Made by a program: the position numbers and the translations under genes. From Nitrospira sp. (GTDB taxonomy: Bacteria; Nitrospirota; Nitrospiria; Nitrospirales; Nitrospiraceae): a DNA stretch of 64,000 nucleotides. The notes under the pieces were generated by a model. It was not told where the DNA came from, searched no databases, and saw only the letters and a list, made by a program, of their open reading frames with translations. Shown here piece by piece: positions 53,762-63,727 of the stretch. Each line of letters starts with the position of its first letter. Within the stretch, counting starts at the first letter, position 1. The stretch lies in NCBI GenBank assembly GCA_029194665.1, contig JARFXO010000003.1, positions 62,001-126,000 of the forward strand, given 5' to 3'.

Positions 53762-55058
53762 TAAACGGATCGAGTGCGTCGACCCCATCGAAGTGTCCGG
53801 AAGAGTGGCTCAAGCGGTTGGGATCGTCGTGGAAGGGTATGGGCCCATGACGACTGTCGGAGAGCTTTGCCGAATCACGAGGGAGGTGGCTGGAGGGCCG
53901 ATTCCTGCCGAAGTGGTGGGATTTCGCGGAGACCGTGTCCTCCTCATGCCGCTGGGCGACATGCAAGGGATCGGGCCGGGAAGTCGAATTACCATGTCCG
54001 GACAAGTGGCCGATCTCGCCGTCGGACCGGGCTTGTTGGGGAGAGTGCTGGACGGCTGTGGAAATCCGATGGATGGGAAAGGGGCGCTGATAGCCGCTGA
54101 GCGCTACCCCCTGTATGCAGCGGCACCGAACCCGTTACAACGACCTCGTCTATGCGCTCCGCTTGATCTGGGAGTCCGTGCGATCAATGGATTTCTGACC
54201 TGTGGTCGTGGCCAGAAGATGGGCATCTTTTCCGGTTCCGGGGTCGGGAAAAGTGTGCTGCTGGGGATGATCAGCCGGTACACGAAAGCGGATGTCAATG
54301 TCATCGCCCTCATCGGAGAGCGGGGCCGTGAGGTCAACGAATTTCTTGAGCGCGACCTGGGTGCCGAGGTCCTCGGACGTTCAGTGGTGGTGGTGGCGAC
54401 CTCCGATCAAGCGCCGCTCATACGGTTGCGAGCGGCGTTGGTGGCGACGACCATTGCGGAATACTTCCGTGATGTGGGGAAACAGGTCTTGTTGCTGATG
54501 GATTCACTGACCCGACTTGCCTATAGTCAGAGGGAGGTTGGTTTGGCGATCGGGGAACCTCCGACGACCAAGGGCTATACCCCCTCTGTATTTACTCTCT
54601 TGCCGAAACTCTTGGAACGGGTCGGGACCGGACCAGGTCCAGGAACCATTACCGGACTCTATACAGTGCTCGTCGATGGTGATGACCTCACCGATCCCAT
54701 CGCCGATGCCGCTCGCTCGATCTTGGACGGCCATATTGTCTTGTCGCGCACATTGGCCGGGCGCAATCACTTCCCTGCGATCGATCTCCTCCAGAGTACC
54801 AGTCGTGTGATGCGGGATCTCGTCGGACGGACCCACTACGATGCCGCCAGGACAGTCCTCGAATTGGTGGCGAGGTACCGCGAATCTGAAGACCTGGTTT
54901 TGCTGGGAGCCTACAAGCCGGGGATGAACGCCGCGCTCGACCGTGCGGTACAAGCACAGAACGCGATCAATGGTTATTTGCGGCAGGACATCGACCAACC
55001 GGCCGGCCTGCCTTCATCGGTGCAGCAACTTGAGACGCTGGCGAAAGAGGCAGCATGA
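53751..55058 (+). CDS. fliI: Flagellum-specific export ATPase FliI
   Basis: A 435-residue F1-beta-like ATPase. Walker A GSGVGKSVLL lies at about 164, with LIGERGREVNEFLE and the LLLMDSLTRLAYSQRE Walker B region further on. It powers or gates type III export together with FliH and FliJ. The ATG at 53751 lies inside fliH, and the stop overlaps fliJ by 4 nt, as expected for a translationally coupled export complex. Confidence 0.97.
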   Translation: MSLSKRIECVDPIEVSGRVAQAVGIVVEGYGPMTTVGELCRITREVAGGPIPAEVVGFRGDRVLLMPLGDMQGIGPGSRITMSGQVADLAVGPGLLGRVLDGCGNPMDGKGALIAAERYPLYAAAPNPLQRPRLCAPLDLGVRAINGFLTCGRGQKMGIFSGSGVGKSVLLGMISRYTKADVNVIALIGERGREVNEFLERDLGAEVLGRSVVVVATSDQAPLIRLRAALVATTIAEYFRDVGKQVLLLMDSLTRLAYSQREVGLAIGEPPTTKGYTPSVFTLLPKLLERVGTGPGPGTITGLYTVLVDGDDLTDPIADAARSILDGHIVLSRTLAGRNHFPAIDLLQSTSRVMRDLVGRTHYDAARTVLELVARYRESEDLVLLGAYKPGMNAALDRAVQAQNAINGYLRQDIDQPAGLPSSVQQLETLAKEAA

Positions 55059-55495
55059 GCCTCGAGTCCTTGCGGAAGCTGCGTGCTCGGACCGTCGAGC
55101 GTCTGATGTTGGAATTGGCGCAGGTCACCCGCACCCTGGCCCAAAGCGAGGAACGGTGTCGTGACATCGAAGCCCAGATTCAGAAGGATGTCGTCATCTA
55201 TGACCGGCAATCAGCGCAAGGGCTGACGATCGAAGCCTGGCTGGAATGGCAGGGGCGTCTAGATTCGCAACAGGCAACGCTACGGCGGGTACGTTGCAAG
55301 ATCGACCAAGCCGTCGAAGCGTGGCAGCAGACCAAGGCGCTTCTTGTCGAAGCCAGCCAGGAACGCAGGTTACTTGATGCTGTCGCCGACAAACGCCGCG
55401 AAGTGCAGCGAGCCGAGGCAGAGCGTCAGGAACAGCGGACCACGGATGAAGGGGCGAGTCGTCGGTATTCCGTTCTAAAAGCGAGCAACTCATGA
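55055..55495 (+). CDS. fliJ: Flagellar export protein FliJ
   Basis: A 146-residue protein, almost entirely coiled coil (LRKLRARTVERLMLELAQV; QQATLRRVRCKIDQAVEAW). FliJ is the stalk-like partner of FliI and a chaperone escort. Sequence conservation of this family is low, so the call rests on length, coiled-coil content and position directly after fliI. It overlaps both neighbours by 4 nt. Confidence 0.88.
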   Translation: MSLESLRKLRARTVERLMLELAQVTRTLAQSEERCRDIEAQIQKDVVIYDRQSAQGLTIEAWLEWQGRLDSQQATLRRVRCKIDQAVEAWQQTKALLVEASQERRLLDAVADKRREVQRAEAERQEQRTTDEGASRRYSVLKASNS

Positions 55496-56235
55496 GGGCA
55501 GGATCCATCAAGGGCTGGACGCAGTATTTCCGTCTCGGCGGCCTTGGGCTGGCGGCGAGAACGGTGCCGGGGATAAACCGGCATGCCCAGCTTTGGACGA
55601 TGATTGCTGGGATTGTCGGTTCGACGATGCTTTTTTGGATCATGGTGCAACTGGGACAAGCCTCCTCCGAACCGAAATACAAGACACAACCGGTGACGAT
55701 GAATGAACTGAAGCAGAGGGCGCCTCCACAATCGCAGGATGCGGAGGGCCCAAGCGCAGAATCCGACGACAATGATATCAAGCTGTTTGCCCCGCCTGCG
55801 ACGCAAGGACCGGCGATCGATGCTCCGCGTGAAGTACTCGAGATGCTGGACCAGCGCAAACGCGATCTTGACCGGCGCGAGCAATTGATTCGCCAGAACG
55901 AAGAACGGCTCATGATCGTAAGGGGGCAGGTTGAGGAACTGCTGGATCAGAACGAAGCGTTGGAGAAGCGGATGCAGGACGTACAGGCGAAAGAGGACGG
56001 GCCACGAGCCAAGGAGAAAGAACGTGTGATCCAGGAGCAACGGGCTCGGCTCGCAAAAATGTACGAATCCATGCCGTCCGAGGACGCCGCCTCGCGCCTC
56101 GAACGGATGCCGGATCGGAAAGCGATCGAAATCCTCAGACTGGTGAAAGCCAAGACCGCCGGGGCGATCCTCGCTCAGGTCAAAACCGACCGGGCCGCGA
56201 AACTCACGGAGCAGTTGCTGGCCCAAACGCCGTAG
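55492..56235 (+). CDS. MotE-like flagellar protein
   Basis: A 247-residue protein with one membrane helix (MIAGIVGSTMLFWIMVQLG, about 38-56), an acidic linker, a coiled coil (about 115-175) and a C-terminal MgtE-N-like domain (YESMPSEDAASRLERMPD, ILRLVKAKTAGAILAQV). This is the architecture of MotE, the periplasmic chaperone of the MotC stator partner, here in the common place after fliJ. It is the last gene of the operon in this window; fliK, flgD and hook genes do not follow. Confidence 0.8.
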   Translation: MRAGSIKGWTQYFRLGGLGLAARTVPGINRHAQLWTMIAGIVGSTMLFWIMVQLGQASSEPKYKTQPVTMNELKQRAPPQSQDAEGPSAESDDNDIKLFAPPATQGPAIDAPREVLEMLDQRKRDLDRREQLIRQNEERLMIVRGQVEELLDQNEALEKRMQDVQAKEDGPRAKEKERVIQEQRARLAKMYESMPSEDAASRLERMPDRKAIEILRLVKAKTAGAILAQVKTDRAAKLTEQLLAQTP

Positions 56236-56647
56236 TGACTAGCGAACAAGGTGTTTGCTGATGTATTGAGTGGCAAGATCGAATCTGCTGTCCGGCATCA
56301 TGCACGATTCAAGATCCGGCCCTAACTTGTCCGACCCGTATGTACTCCTCCTATCGGTTCAACAAAAAGCGCGTCTATCACATAAAGCAGAAGCTAGGAC
56401 TGCTGGATATCGATATCGCGTCTGTGTCGATATTTGTGAATCATTGATTTCAGTCCTGTTCCCAAACTATGATTGCGCCACTCGTTGCTGGACTCCCAAG
56501 AAAAGCGGGAAGCCCATCCCTGTGACCTTGCGAGCTTTGCGGCCAGGTGATTTTGGCGGCCATTCGAGTGAAGGACAGCCGCTGGCGGCTCGGTATTGCC
56601 GGGTCATGCGCCACCGAGGTCACCATCACACACCGACGGCGTGGCCG
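56236..56647. other. Gap between the flagellar operon and the foreign lipoprotein gene
   Basis: I see no gene in 412 nt. Composition changes near 56570-56600 from the moderate GC of the flagellar genes to the high GC of the next gene, which may mark an insertion junction. No repeat was found at the change. Confidence 0.4.
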
Positions 56648-59600
56648 TCACGGCAAGGTCGCAGGCGTGTACACGTACCCGATCGGCGCAAAGCCCACGA
56701 GCGAGTAGCGTTCTTGGTTCCGCTTGATGTCGCGCTCGGCATTGCCGACCGCGAAGTAGTGGTCGTGCGTGTCGGCGCTGCCTGCGTTGTGCGTGCCCTT
56801 CCGCAGGTGCCACAGCGGCTGCATGTTGGGCTGCTGCGTCGTCGAGATGTACCCGATGATCCCCGCGCCGAGCGCGAACGGCTCCTTCGTGCTCGGGTTC
56901 GGGCAACCGCCGTTCGTCGACAGCCAGTGTTGGTGGTAATTGCGCCTCCAGTCGACGCAACGGTACAGCGGGACGTAGCCGTCACTCGGGTACAACGACA
57001 GCTCGAACTTCTCGTACCTCGGATACTGGCCGAGCCCGCTCGTCGAGACCTCGAACCGATCGGTCGTATACAGCGTGCGCCACTGACCGAACACGCGGCC
57101 TTCAGTCTCATGGACGCCGATCCACACGTTGCCGCCGCTGCGACGTGTCATCGCGTGGCTGGTCCCTGCAGACTGGCGACACGAGCCATCGAGGCAGAAC
57201 GACAGATCACGGATGCGCCCACCGGAGATCGTCAGCTGCGAGAGCGTGACCGGCTGGCCGTCGAGCGTCGTGCCGGTGAACACGACCTCGTGATCGGCTG
57301 AGAGGCCCTGACGTGCGAGTCGTCCGGTGACGTAGAACGCTGCCGCCGTGCCGCGCGCCGCATTGACCGGGTGCTGGACCCACCACATCGTGCCATCGGG
57401 AGCGACCACGTTGCCGGTCATCACGGACACCTGAGTACGTCCGTCGCCCTGCGTGAGCACGACGCGGAACGCGTCACCGAGGCCATTTGACACGACGTTC
57501 TTGTGAACGTTGGACGTGTTGTCGTAGACGATCGCGCCCTGGTCCTTCACGGTGACGCGCACGTCGACATCCCTTCCCCTGTTCATCAACGCGATCCGGC
57601 AGACTCGCACCTCGTTCTGATTGTCGAGCGAGCGCGCGAAGAAGCAGCCCGTCCCCGGCGCGCCGTTGTTGCGCGGACCCGCGCCGTGCGTGATCGACGT
57701 CGTCGACGGGAACACCTCCCACGCCATGCTCGACGAGCTCGTGACGTCCTGGAACGCCTCGGCGTAGCCGGTCTTGTCGGGCGCGACCTCGGTGATGCCG
57801 ACGTCGGTCAGCCGGTCCGGCTGCGTGTAGCGGATCGCGGTGTCGAAGAAGATCCGGCCGCCCTGCTCGCGCAGCAGCGACGGGTCCCACTGCTGCGGCA
57901 TCGAGAAGATCGCGTCGTGGGCCTGGAACGACGGCCGATCGACTGCCGACGGCACGTAGCTCGGGTTGCGCAGCGCCTCGTCCTCGATGAAGTTCCACGG
58001 GTAGTCGGTCATCACCATCTGGTAGCCGAGCTGGAGCACCGACTGCTGGCTGATCTTGCCGATGTCGTCGGAGTTACCCGCCGGCACCGCGCCGATCATG
58101 TGCGCCGCGCCCGACCGAGCCACGCCACCGTGCGCGAGGAAGTCCGCGAGCCCGGGCTTGCTGCCGTCCTCGACCTGCCAGAACACCTCGTTCGCGCGAC
58201 GGGTCGCGCACGTGCCGGTGCAGTTGTCGGTCGTGTCGTCGTTGTGATCGAGGATGCTGCGCAGCGGGAACGCGGCGCGGTTGAGGATGCCGCCGCCCTC
58301 GTCGGTGTAGCTGCGATACGATTCGTCGTTGCGGTAGTAGTTGCCGATCACGTTGACGATGTACCGGCCGCGGAGCTCGTCCGTCGTCGGCCAGCCGTAG
58401 TCGTGCGCGCAGTCGCGCAGCGAGTAGCCCGGCGGGCAGCGCTCGAGGAACTCGCGCGGCGTGTAGATCTTCGAGCCGAGCCGCTCCCACAGCACGCGAT
58501 CGAGATCCTCGGCGTGATGGTCCTGTCCGCCAAGGTTGCCGAACAGCGGCAGCGCGACCTCCTTGAATTCGACGATGAAGTTGATCGGATCGTGGTTCGG
58601 CAGCACGTAGTCGATGCGCCGCATCAGCTCGAGGCAGTCCTCGAGCGAGTAGCAGGTCGAGTTATCCTGGTTGTCGGTGTGATAGACGTCGAACTCGCCG
58701 GGGTGGCCGATCTTGTAGTGGATGTCGATCTCGAACCCGCGCGTGTGCTCGAACAGCGCCTGGTCGAGTATGCGCTGCTGCGGCCCCGCCGCGAAGGCGT
58801 CCGCCTTGGCCGTCGACGCATTCACCCAGTACGAGTTGTGCGTCGCCTTGCGGAACACCTGGTTGTAGCGCGGCGGGCCGCCCGTCACGTTGACGTAGTG
58901 GCGCTGGTCGCCGCCGACCGCGAACAGGTAGAGCCCGTTGTTGTGGACGACCGCCGCGTCTGCGGTCGCGACCGTGCCACCGCCGGGCACCGCAGTCCAC
59001 CCGCTCCAGCTCGTCCCGTCGAACGCATTGACGTAATGGCCATGGTCACCAAGGCCGGTTGCGAACAGGTACAGCTGACCGTTGTACACCACGACGGAAT
59101 CCGATGTGCCCGTCGTGCCACCTCCGGGCACCGCGTGCCAGCCGCTCCACGTCGCACCGTCGAAGCGGTTCATGTAGTGCGCGTAATCGTTGATTCCGAT
59201 CCCGAACAGGTAGAGAATGTTCTTGTAGACGGTCGCCGTATCGGGAAGCACGGTCGTGCCGCCGCCTGGGACCACGTTCCACCCGCTCCACGCCGCGCCG
59301 TCGAACGTATTGACGTAGTGGCGGTGATCATTGATCCCGATCCCAAACAGATACAGCTTGTTGCCGAATGCGACGGCGGCATCAGGCAGCAACGTGGTCC
59401 CGCCACCGGGCACCGCGGTCCAGCCACTCCACGCCGCACCGTCGAACGTATTGACGTAGTGGCGGTGATCATTGATCCCGATCCCAAACAGATACAGCTT
59501 GTTGCCGAATGCGACGGCGGCATCAGGCAGCAGCGTGGTCCCGCCACCGGGCACCGCGGTCCAGCCACTCCACGCGTTGCCGGTCAGCACGTTCATGTAA

Positions 59601-60118
59601 TGGTGGTGGTCACCGATCCCGATCCCGAACAGGTACAGCTTGTTGCCGAAGCTCACGGCCGTGTCCGCGACAGCCGTCGTGCCGTTGCCTGGCACCTCGT
59701 GCCATCCGCCGAACGGCAACACGTTCACCTCGCCGTTGCAGTCCGGCAGCTTCGCGCACCGCTGCCAGCACTGCTTCAGGACATTGGGATCGTCGTCGTC
59801 AAGGCAGCCCGCGCGGCAGGCGGCCTTCTCGGCTGTGGTCGCACAATCGGGCACACGCGTGACGAGCGGCTGAGGCTGCTGCTTGTCGTCGTCGATGAGG
59901 CCCACGTGGGTCGAGTCATCGGTCTGGTCGATCTGGAAGTACGTCCCGATCAGGAGCGGGAGCACCAGCCCCTCGATCTTGCCGGAAGGGATGGTGACGT
60001 ATTCCTGCGGCTTGGCGCCGAGCGCGGAGCGCGCGGTGGCGGGGGGCGGTGGCGTGGTCGCTTGCCCGCAGCCGACGAGCAAGACGGTACACAGCACGGT
60101 TCGTGACAGAGTTTTCAT
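56648..60118 (-). CDS. Secreted lipoprotein with propeller repeats and PI-PLC-like domain
   Basis: A 1156-residue lipoprotein (signal peptide to VLLVGC, Cys 17). After a Cys-rich segment (about 85-125) come six copies of a roughly 47-residue repeat with LYLFGIGINDHRHYVN, a WSGW motif and AVPGGGTT (about 130-420), likely a beta-propeller. Next is a phosphatidylinositol-phospholipase-C-like domain: KATHNSYW and FEIDIHYK carry the expected catalytic His and metal residues. The C-terminal 100 residues resemble the DUF5648 repeat type (VPLYRCVDW, PLWHLRKG, GYVY). GC content and codon bias are far above the neighbours, suggesting transfer, possibly from a myxobacterium. GAGGAGG precedes the ATG. 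Confidence 0.8.
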   Translation of the reverse strand: MKTLSRTVLCTVLLVGCGQATTPPPPATARSALGAKPQEYVTIPSGKIEGLVLPLLIGTYFQIDQTDDSTHVGLIDDDKQQPQPLVTRVPDCATTAEKAACRAGCLDDDDPNVLKQCWQRCAKLPDCNGEVNVLPFGGWHEVPGNGTTAVADTAVSFGNKLYLFGIGIGDHHHYMNVLTGNAWSGWTAVPGGGTTLLPDAAVAFGNKLYLFGIGINDHRHYVNTFDGAAWSGWTAVPGGGTTLLPDAAVAFGNKLYLFGIGINDHRHYVNTFDGAAWSGWNVVPGGGTTVLPDTATVYKNILYLFGIGINDYAHYMNRFDGATWSGWHAVPGGGTTGTSDSVVVYNGQLYLFATGLGDHGHYVNAFDGTSWSGWTAVPGGGTVATADAAVVHNNGLYLFAVGGDQRHYVNVTGGPPRYNQVFRKATHNSYWVNASTAKADAFAAGPQQRILDQALFEHTRGFEIDIHYKIGHPGEFDVYHTDNQDNSTCYSLEDCLELMRRIDYVLPNHDPINFIVEFKEVALPLFGNLGGQDHHAEDLDRVLWERLGSKIYTPREFLERCPPGYSLRDCAHDYGWPTTDELRGRYIVNVIGNYYRNDESYRSYTDEGGGILNRAAFPLRSILDHNDDTTDNCTGTCATRRANEVFWQVEDGSKPGLADFLAHGGVARSGAAHMIGAVPAGNSDDIGKISQQSVLQLGYQMVMTDYPWNFIEDEALRNPSYVPSAVDRPSFQAHDAIFSMPQQWDPSLLREQGGRIFFDTAIRYTQPDRLTDVGITEVAPDKTGYAEAFQDVTSSSSMAWEVFPSTTSITHGAGPRNNGAPGTGCFFARSLDNQNEVRVCRIALMNRGRDVDVRVTVKDQGAIVYDNTSNVHKNVVSNGLGDAFRVVLTQGDGRTQVSVMTGNVVAPDGTMWWVQHPVNAARGTAAAFYVTGRLARQGLSADHEVVFTGTTLDGQPVTLSQLTISGGRIRDLSFCLDGSCRQSAGTSHAMTRRSGGNVWIGVHETEGRVFGQWRTLYTTDRFEVSTSGLGQYPRYEKFELSLYPSDGYVPLYRCVDWRRNYHQHWLSTNGGCPNPSTKEPFALGAGIIGYISTTQQPNMQPLWHLRKGTHNAGSADTHDHYFAVGNAERDIKRNQERYSLVGFAPIGYVYTPATLP

Positions 60119-61238
60119 ACGGCCTCCTCGCGTGTTCGACTCATGGCTAGGCCGCAGGAATGTGCCTCAGCCTCCGCGGAAGGCAGCGCCTGAAACCGTC
60201 GTTATCGCAGTAGTAACCGGCATTGGCGGCGCTGCCCCAGCAGGTGTGGCCTCGTCCCTCCGACTGGATGCATGTCCTTTCGTTGGTGGTGATTGCTCAC
60301 CGTGGACAGTTGACACTCAGAACATTGCTCACCGGTTTGCAAGAACAAGACTTGATTAAATGAAAACGCCTACACTCTACTTTATTTTAAGTCGGGCTGA
60401 ACTTTATCGGGCAATTCAGCCGTTGGTTCATCAGCCAGCCAGCGATGCAGAACCAACCTCATTGAAAAATTAATTTTGAGATCGGTTCGGATCCATCGGC
60501 TTCCTATTCTATCGATGGGTCATATCGACACACCTATGTCTTAGTGGCACGATGTTAGTGGTACGAATGACTCCTCTTTCGTCCTCACGTCCATGATTTT
60601 GACGGCGTCGATGGGTTGCTGCCCGGCACTGACGCGAACACGATCATTGCCGACCACATGCAACTTGGCATCCCTTTGTATCTCTCGCGATACAGGTAGT
60701 ATCTCTTTCAATACGAGCTTGCTGAATTTAGAGATATCCTTCATCTCACGCTTCGTACCCATCGAGAGCATAAAACAAGCAATAAAATAAAAGGAATTAT
60801 GAATGGCAATGACTTGTCGAGCTACAGATTTCTTCTTGGTATTCGTTTTGCTTCGCCTACGGGCACAGAACATCATGGGAGAGAGGAGGGAGTCAACATG
60901 CGGAATCATGAAGATTCTACGGTGAGCTTCCCCCCATTGTTTGGACAGGTTTTCCCTGAACTTAAGCTAATGGATTTCTGTTGTGTCTCCTCCTTTCATT
61001 CAAGGGATTGTTCATACATTTGGCCGGAGGTCGTTCGTTGCGGGAGACTGCGGTGCGGGCGGCTGAAGGCGGCCTGGTGCTGGTTTCGAGCGTGGCGTTG
61101 TTCAAACGCCCGCGAGTGAGCGGCGAATGGTTTCGCTGGATGACCGATGTGGTGATGAGGAAGAGCGCTCACGTGCGGCTTCATCTGGCTCGGTCCGAAG
61201 CTTGTTATCGTAACAAGTGACAGAAAAAGGAGACAATA
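60119..61238. other. Largely gene-free, AT-richer stretch
   Basis: No convincing gene is seen in 1120 nt. A 122-codon minus-strand frame (60541-60909), with an Ile/Lys-rich middle (LVLKEILPVSREIQRD), could be a degraded gene. A plus-strand frame at 60981-61220 has no ribosome site. A tandem of TTAGTGGCACGA/TTAGTGGTACGA lies at 60541-60566. Confidence 0.4.
61201..61217. promoter_or_regulatory. Inverted repeat upstream of the peptidase gene
   Basis: CTTGTTATCGTAACAAG is a perfect 7-bp inverted repeat with a 3-nt centre, 22 nt before the ATG at 61239 and just before AAAAAGGAG. It could be an operator. Confidence 0.35.
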
Positions 61239-62975
61239 ATGGTAACAACGAACAAACTCGACTTTCGTCCTGATATTGATGGATTCGCTTTTAAGAACTC
61301 CTGGACATTTGAACAGGCAGAGAAGGATAAAATCTACTCGATTTTTGATGGTGTTGTTGTGGCAACTATCTTCGGGCTTGTTCCGCTGATCCCACCAGAT
61401 CCCCTCGCGATCGCTGTGTTTATCGGCACCATGAAGTCCGTCATTGATAAGCAGCTGAGTGAGCGTTATGGCCTCTGCGGTGGCATGGCATATGCTGCGC
61501 TCGACTATTACAAGGCCAATCTGATTATTGAGCGTGGGTTCGGTGATACCCCTCCCGATCACACTACGCTGCAGGGCGGCCGGATCCGAGACTATATCTG
61601 GCAACGGCTCATGGATAGCATGCTCAGCGGGGGGGCGGCTTCGACGACTATTGAGTGGTGGTTTATTCTCAAAGTCCTCTCTAGGCCCGATATCTTGCTC
61701 AGCAGGACGAAGGGGGAGTGGGTGAAGGTGAAGCAGCATATCGATTCAGGAACACCCTGGCCCCTTTGCCTCATAGGCACCACCTTGTCTCCCTTGCATA
61801 ATCATCAGGTCCTGGCCTATGGCTACACGGATAATGACAACGGAACAGGAACCCTGTTCCTCTATGATAATGTTTATCCGGATGAAGAAGTGACGATCAC
61901 TCTGAATTTTGCAGGTTCCCAGCTGCAAGTGACAGAAAGTCACCCTAGTGTCGACCGAGGCCCACTGAAAGGCTTCTTCTGCACCTCCTACCAGTTTAGT
62001 CGTCCACCTGAAGTGGTTGGACTGCTCCAGAGTATAGTCACGACTCCTCCTTCACCGTCATCTGGAGCGACGGTGAGTTTTGATTACGCAGCGACCAACG
62101 CTGGATTTGGTCCCACACCTGCTATGAGGCTCTGTGTCTTTGGAGTGCAACGCATCCAACTCAGAGATGATGACATAAGGGGCGAGGAACTCATACCCTC
62201 AGACGCATCGAGTCGAGCGAGCGCATCCTCAGATATAGTGAGGGGGATGGCTTTACCCTCAGATCCAGTGACTGGGGCGTCCATACCCTCAGACGCAGTA
62301 GGTGAGGCAACGGTACCCTCAGAGGCTGCAGCTACTCTGTTACTTAGAAAGGGAGACGGTCCCATCCAGTACAGCTGGAGAACATTTCATTTCGTTTTCC
62401 CTACTGAGCCTAGTGCTCCAATTACTAGTCTCTTCTCGCCAACGGCGCCCCACGGTCCTGCCCCGACAAATATTGTGTCTCGCCATCTTGGCTCTGCGGG
62501 CACAGTGCGTCTGCCCAAACCAGATAAGAATATCGGGTCTAGTACCTGGGGTTTCGCTGCTGAGGCTCTCCTCACAAGCAAATTCACGAAGGAGGATGGC
62601 ACATTTATTACCCATTTCGTCTCCCTGCCAGCAGGTTTGATCAAACAAGGCAAAGAGGGCAAAGAGAAGGAGAAGGAAAAGGAGAAAGAAAAGGAGAAAG
62701 AGGGCAAAGATACCAAAGAAAGCAAAGAGAAAGAGAAAGGAAAAGAGCTGTCTAAAGATCGCAAAGATAACAAAGAATCCCTGAGCAAAGAGAATCTTCA
62801 GGAGAAAGGGCGGGACAACGTCGAAAGCTTGCGCGGCACGACGGACGCTGATACGGGAGAGCTGCCCTCAGAAGGTCAGGCCAGTGAACATGCCTTCATT
62901 CGCCCCGAAGAGCGTCCCGCTGTCGGCATGCAAGCTGTGCGGGCAGCCAGTGAGCGGCAAGGAAGTGACGGATGA
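61239..62975 (+). CDS. Papain-like (C39-type) cysteine-peptidase candidate with charged tail
   Basis: A 578-residue protein. The order LCGGMAYAALDYY (Cys about residue 80), HNHQVLAYGYTD (His about 189) and LYDNVYP (Asn about 210) fits the Cys-His-Asn triad of the papain/C39 fold. A beta-rich middle (about 250-440) includes four imperfect copies of an IPSDAxxxA-type segment. A KEKEKEKEKE-rich stretch (about 470-520) and a disordered tail follow. There is no signal peptide. The ATG at 61239 has AAAAAGGAG. The stop overlaps the next gene by 4 nt. Peptide cleavage linked to the ATP-grasp neighbours is a reasonable guess, but not demonstrated. Confidence 0.6.
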   Translation: MVTTNKLDFRPDIDGFAFKNSWTFEQAEKDKIYSIFDGVVVATIFGLVPLIPPDPLAIAVFIGTMKSVIDKQLSERYGLCGGMAYAALDYYKANLIIERGFGDTPPDHTTLQGGRIRDYIWQRLMDSMLSGGAASTTIEWWFILKVLSRPDILLSRTKGEWVKVKQHIDSGTPWPLCLIGTTLSPLHNHQVLAYGYTDNDNGTGTLFLYDNVYPDEEVTITLNFAGSQLQVTESHPSVDRGPLKGFFCTSYQFSRPPEVVGLLQSIVTTPPSPSSGATVSFDYAATNAGFGPTPAMRLCVFGVQRIQLRDDDIRGEELIPSDASSRASASSDIVRGMALPSDPVTGASIPSDAVGEATVPSEAAATLLLRKGDGPIQYSWRTFHFVFPTEPSAPITSLFSPTAPHGPAPTNIVSRHLGSAGTVRLPKPDKNIGSSTWGFAAEALLTSKFTKEDGTFITHFVSLPAGLIKQGKEGKEKEKEKEKEKEKEGKDTKESKEKEKGKELSKDRKDNKESLSKENLQEKGRDNVESLRGTTDADTGELPSEGQASEHAFIRPEERPAVGMQAVRAASERQGSDG

Positions 62976-63727
62976 TTGTGATTGTCGCTAGTCGTTATGA
63001 TGCGATTGCCGGCACCCTACGTCAGTGCTGGCAATCGCACGATGCTAGGCTCCTCACTGCTGGGGATCTCTCCAAGCCGGGTTGGCGCTTTTTCCCTGAC
63101 GATATGTCCTCCTCGACGGCAATTATCCAAGGACAGGAAGTAGGTGTGCGGGAGATTGGAGGCGTGCTGACCCGGTTGACTTGTGTGCCGGAGCAGGAGT
63201 TAGGCCATATCGTTGCAGCCGATCGCCCCTATGTCGCAGTCGAGATGACGGCCTTTCTGCTTGCCTGGTTAATCAGTGTGCCCTGTCACGTCCTCAATCG
63301 CCCAACCCCTACCGGTCTCTGTGGGCCTGCTTGGCGAAAAGAACAATGGACGTATGCTGCGGCCAGAGCTGGCCTTCTTGTCTCCGCAGTACAGCGACAA
63401 GTTTCCTTTGGCCCGCATCGGACGATGGATGATCCAGCCGCGAACGTGGCGAGGATCACGGTAGTGGGGAAACGTTGTCTCGGAGAAGGGCATGCAACCC
63501 TGGCTCTGCAGGCTCGACGTTTAGCTGAAGCTAGCGGTGTGGATCTACTCGCCGTCGATTTTAGCAGCCCGGAGCCAGGAGCGTTGTTTATTGGCGCTCA
63601 TCCGTTTCCAGATCTGACCGATAACGAGGTTACCCATGCGGTCCTCGAGTACTTTTGTTCTGTGGGGGCTGCCCGAGGATACGCCACTCCTAGCGGTCCA
63701 GCAGGCCCTCTCCCGCAGAGGATATGA
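62972..63727 (+). CDS. ATP-grasp-like protein lacking the central catalytic part
   Basis: A 251-residue protein. The first 125 residues resemble the pre-ATP-grasp domain of RimK/peptide-maturase ligases (GGVLTRLTCVPEQEL; AFLLAWLISVPCHVLNRPT; LCGPAWRKEQW). The last 85 resemble the end of an ATP-grasp fold (VARITVVGKRCL; GVDLLAVDFSSPEPG), but where catalytic enzymes have an E-x-N-P type metal motif this has GAHPFP. The central nucleotide-binding region is essentially absent. It may be a regulatory or partner subunit of the next protein. ATG at 62972 overlaps the peptidase stop. Confidence 0.6.
   Translation: MIVIVASRYDAIAGTLRQCWQSHDARLLTAGDLSKPGWRFFPDDMSSSTAIIQGQEVGVREIGGVLTRLTCVPEQELGHIVAADRPYVAVEMTAFLLAWLISVPCHVLNRPTPTGLCGPAWRKEQWTYAAARAGLLVSAVQRQVSFGPHRTMDDPAANVARITVVGKRCLGEGHATLALQARRLAEASGVDLLAVDFSSPEPGALFIGAHPFPDLTDNEVTHAVLEYFCSVGAARGYATPSGPAGPLPQRI

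Noticed and set aside
56270..60106. Plus-strand open frames of 343 and 867 codons opposite the lipoprotein gene
   Set aside because: High GC leaves the antisense open. The products are Arg/Val/Ala-rich with no motif, whereas the minus strand has a lipoprotein signal, repeats and a PLC-like domain.
60541..60566. Sigma-54 promoter starting TGGCACG
   Set aside because: The -24 half is perfect, but the base pair expected at -12 is not GC, so the element fails the invariant spacing test.
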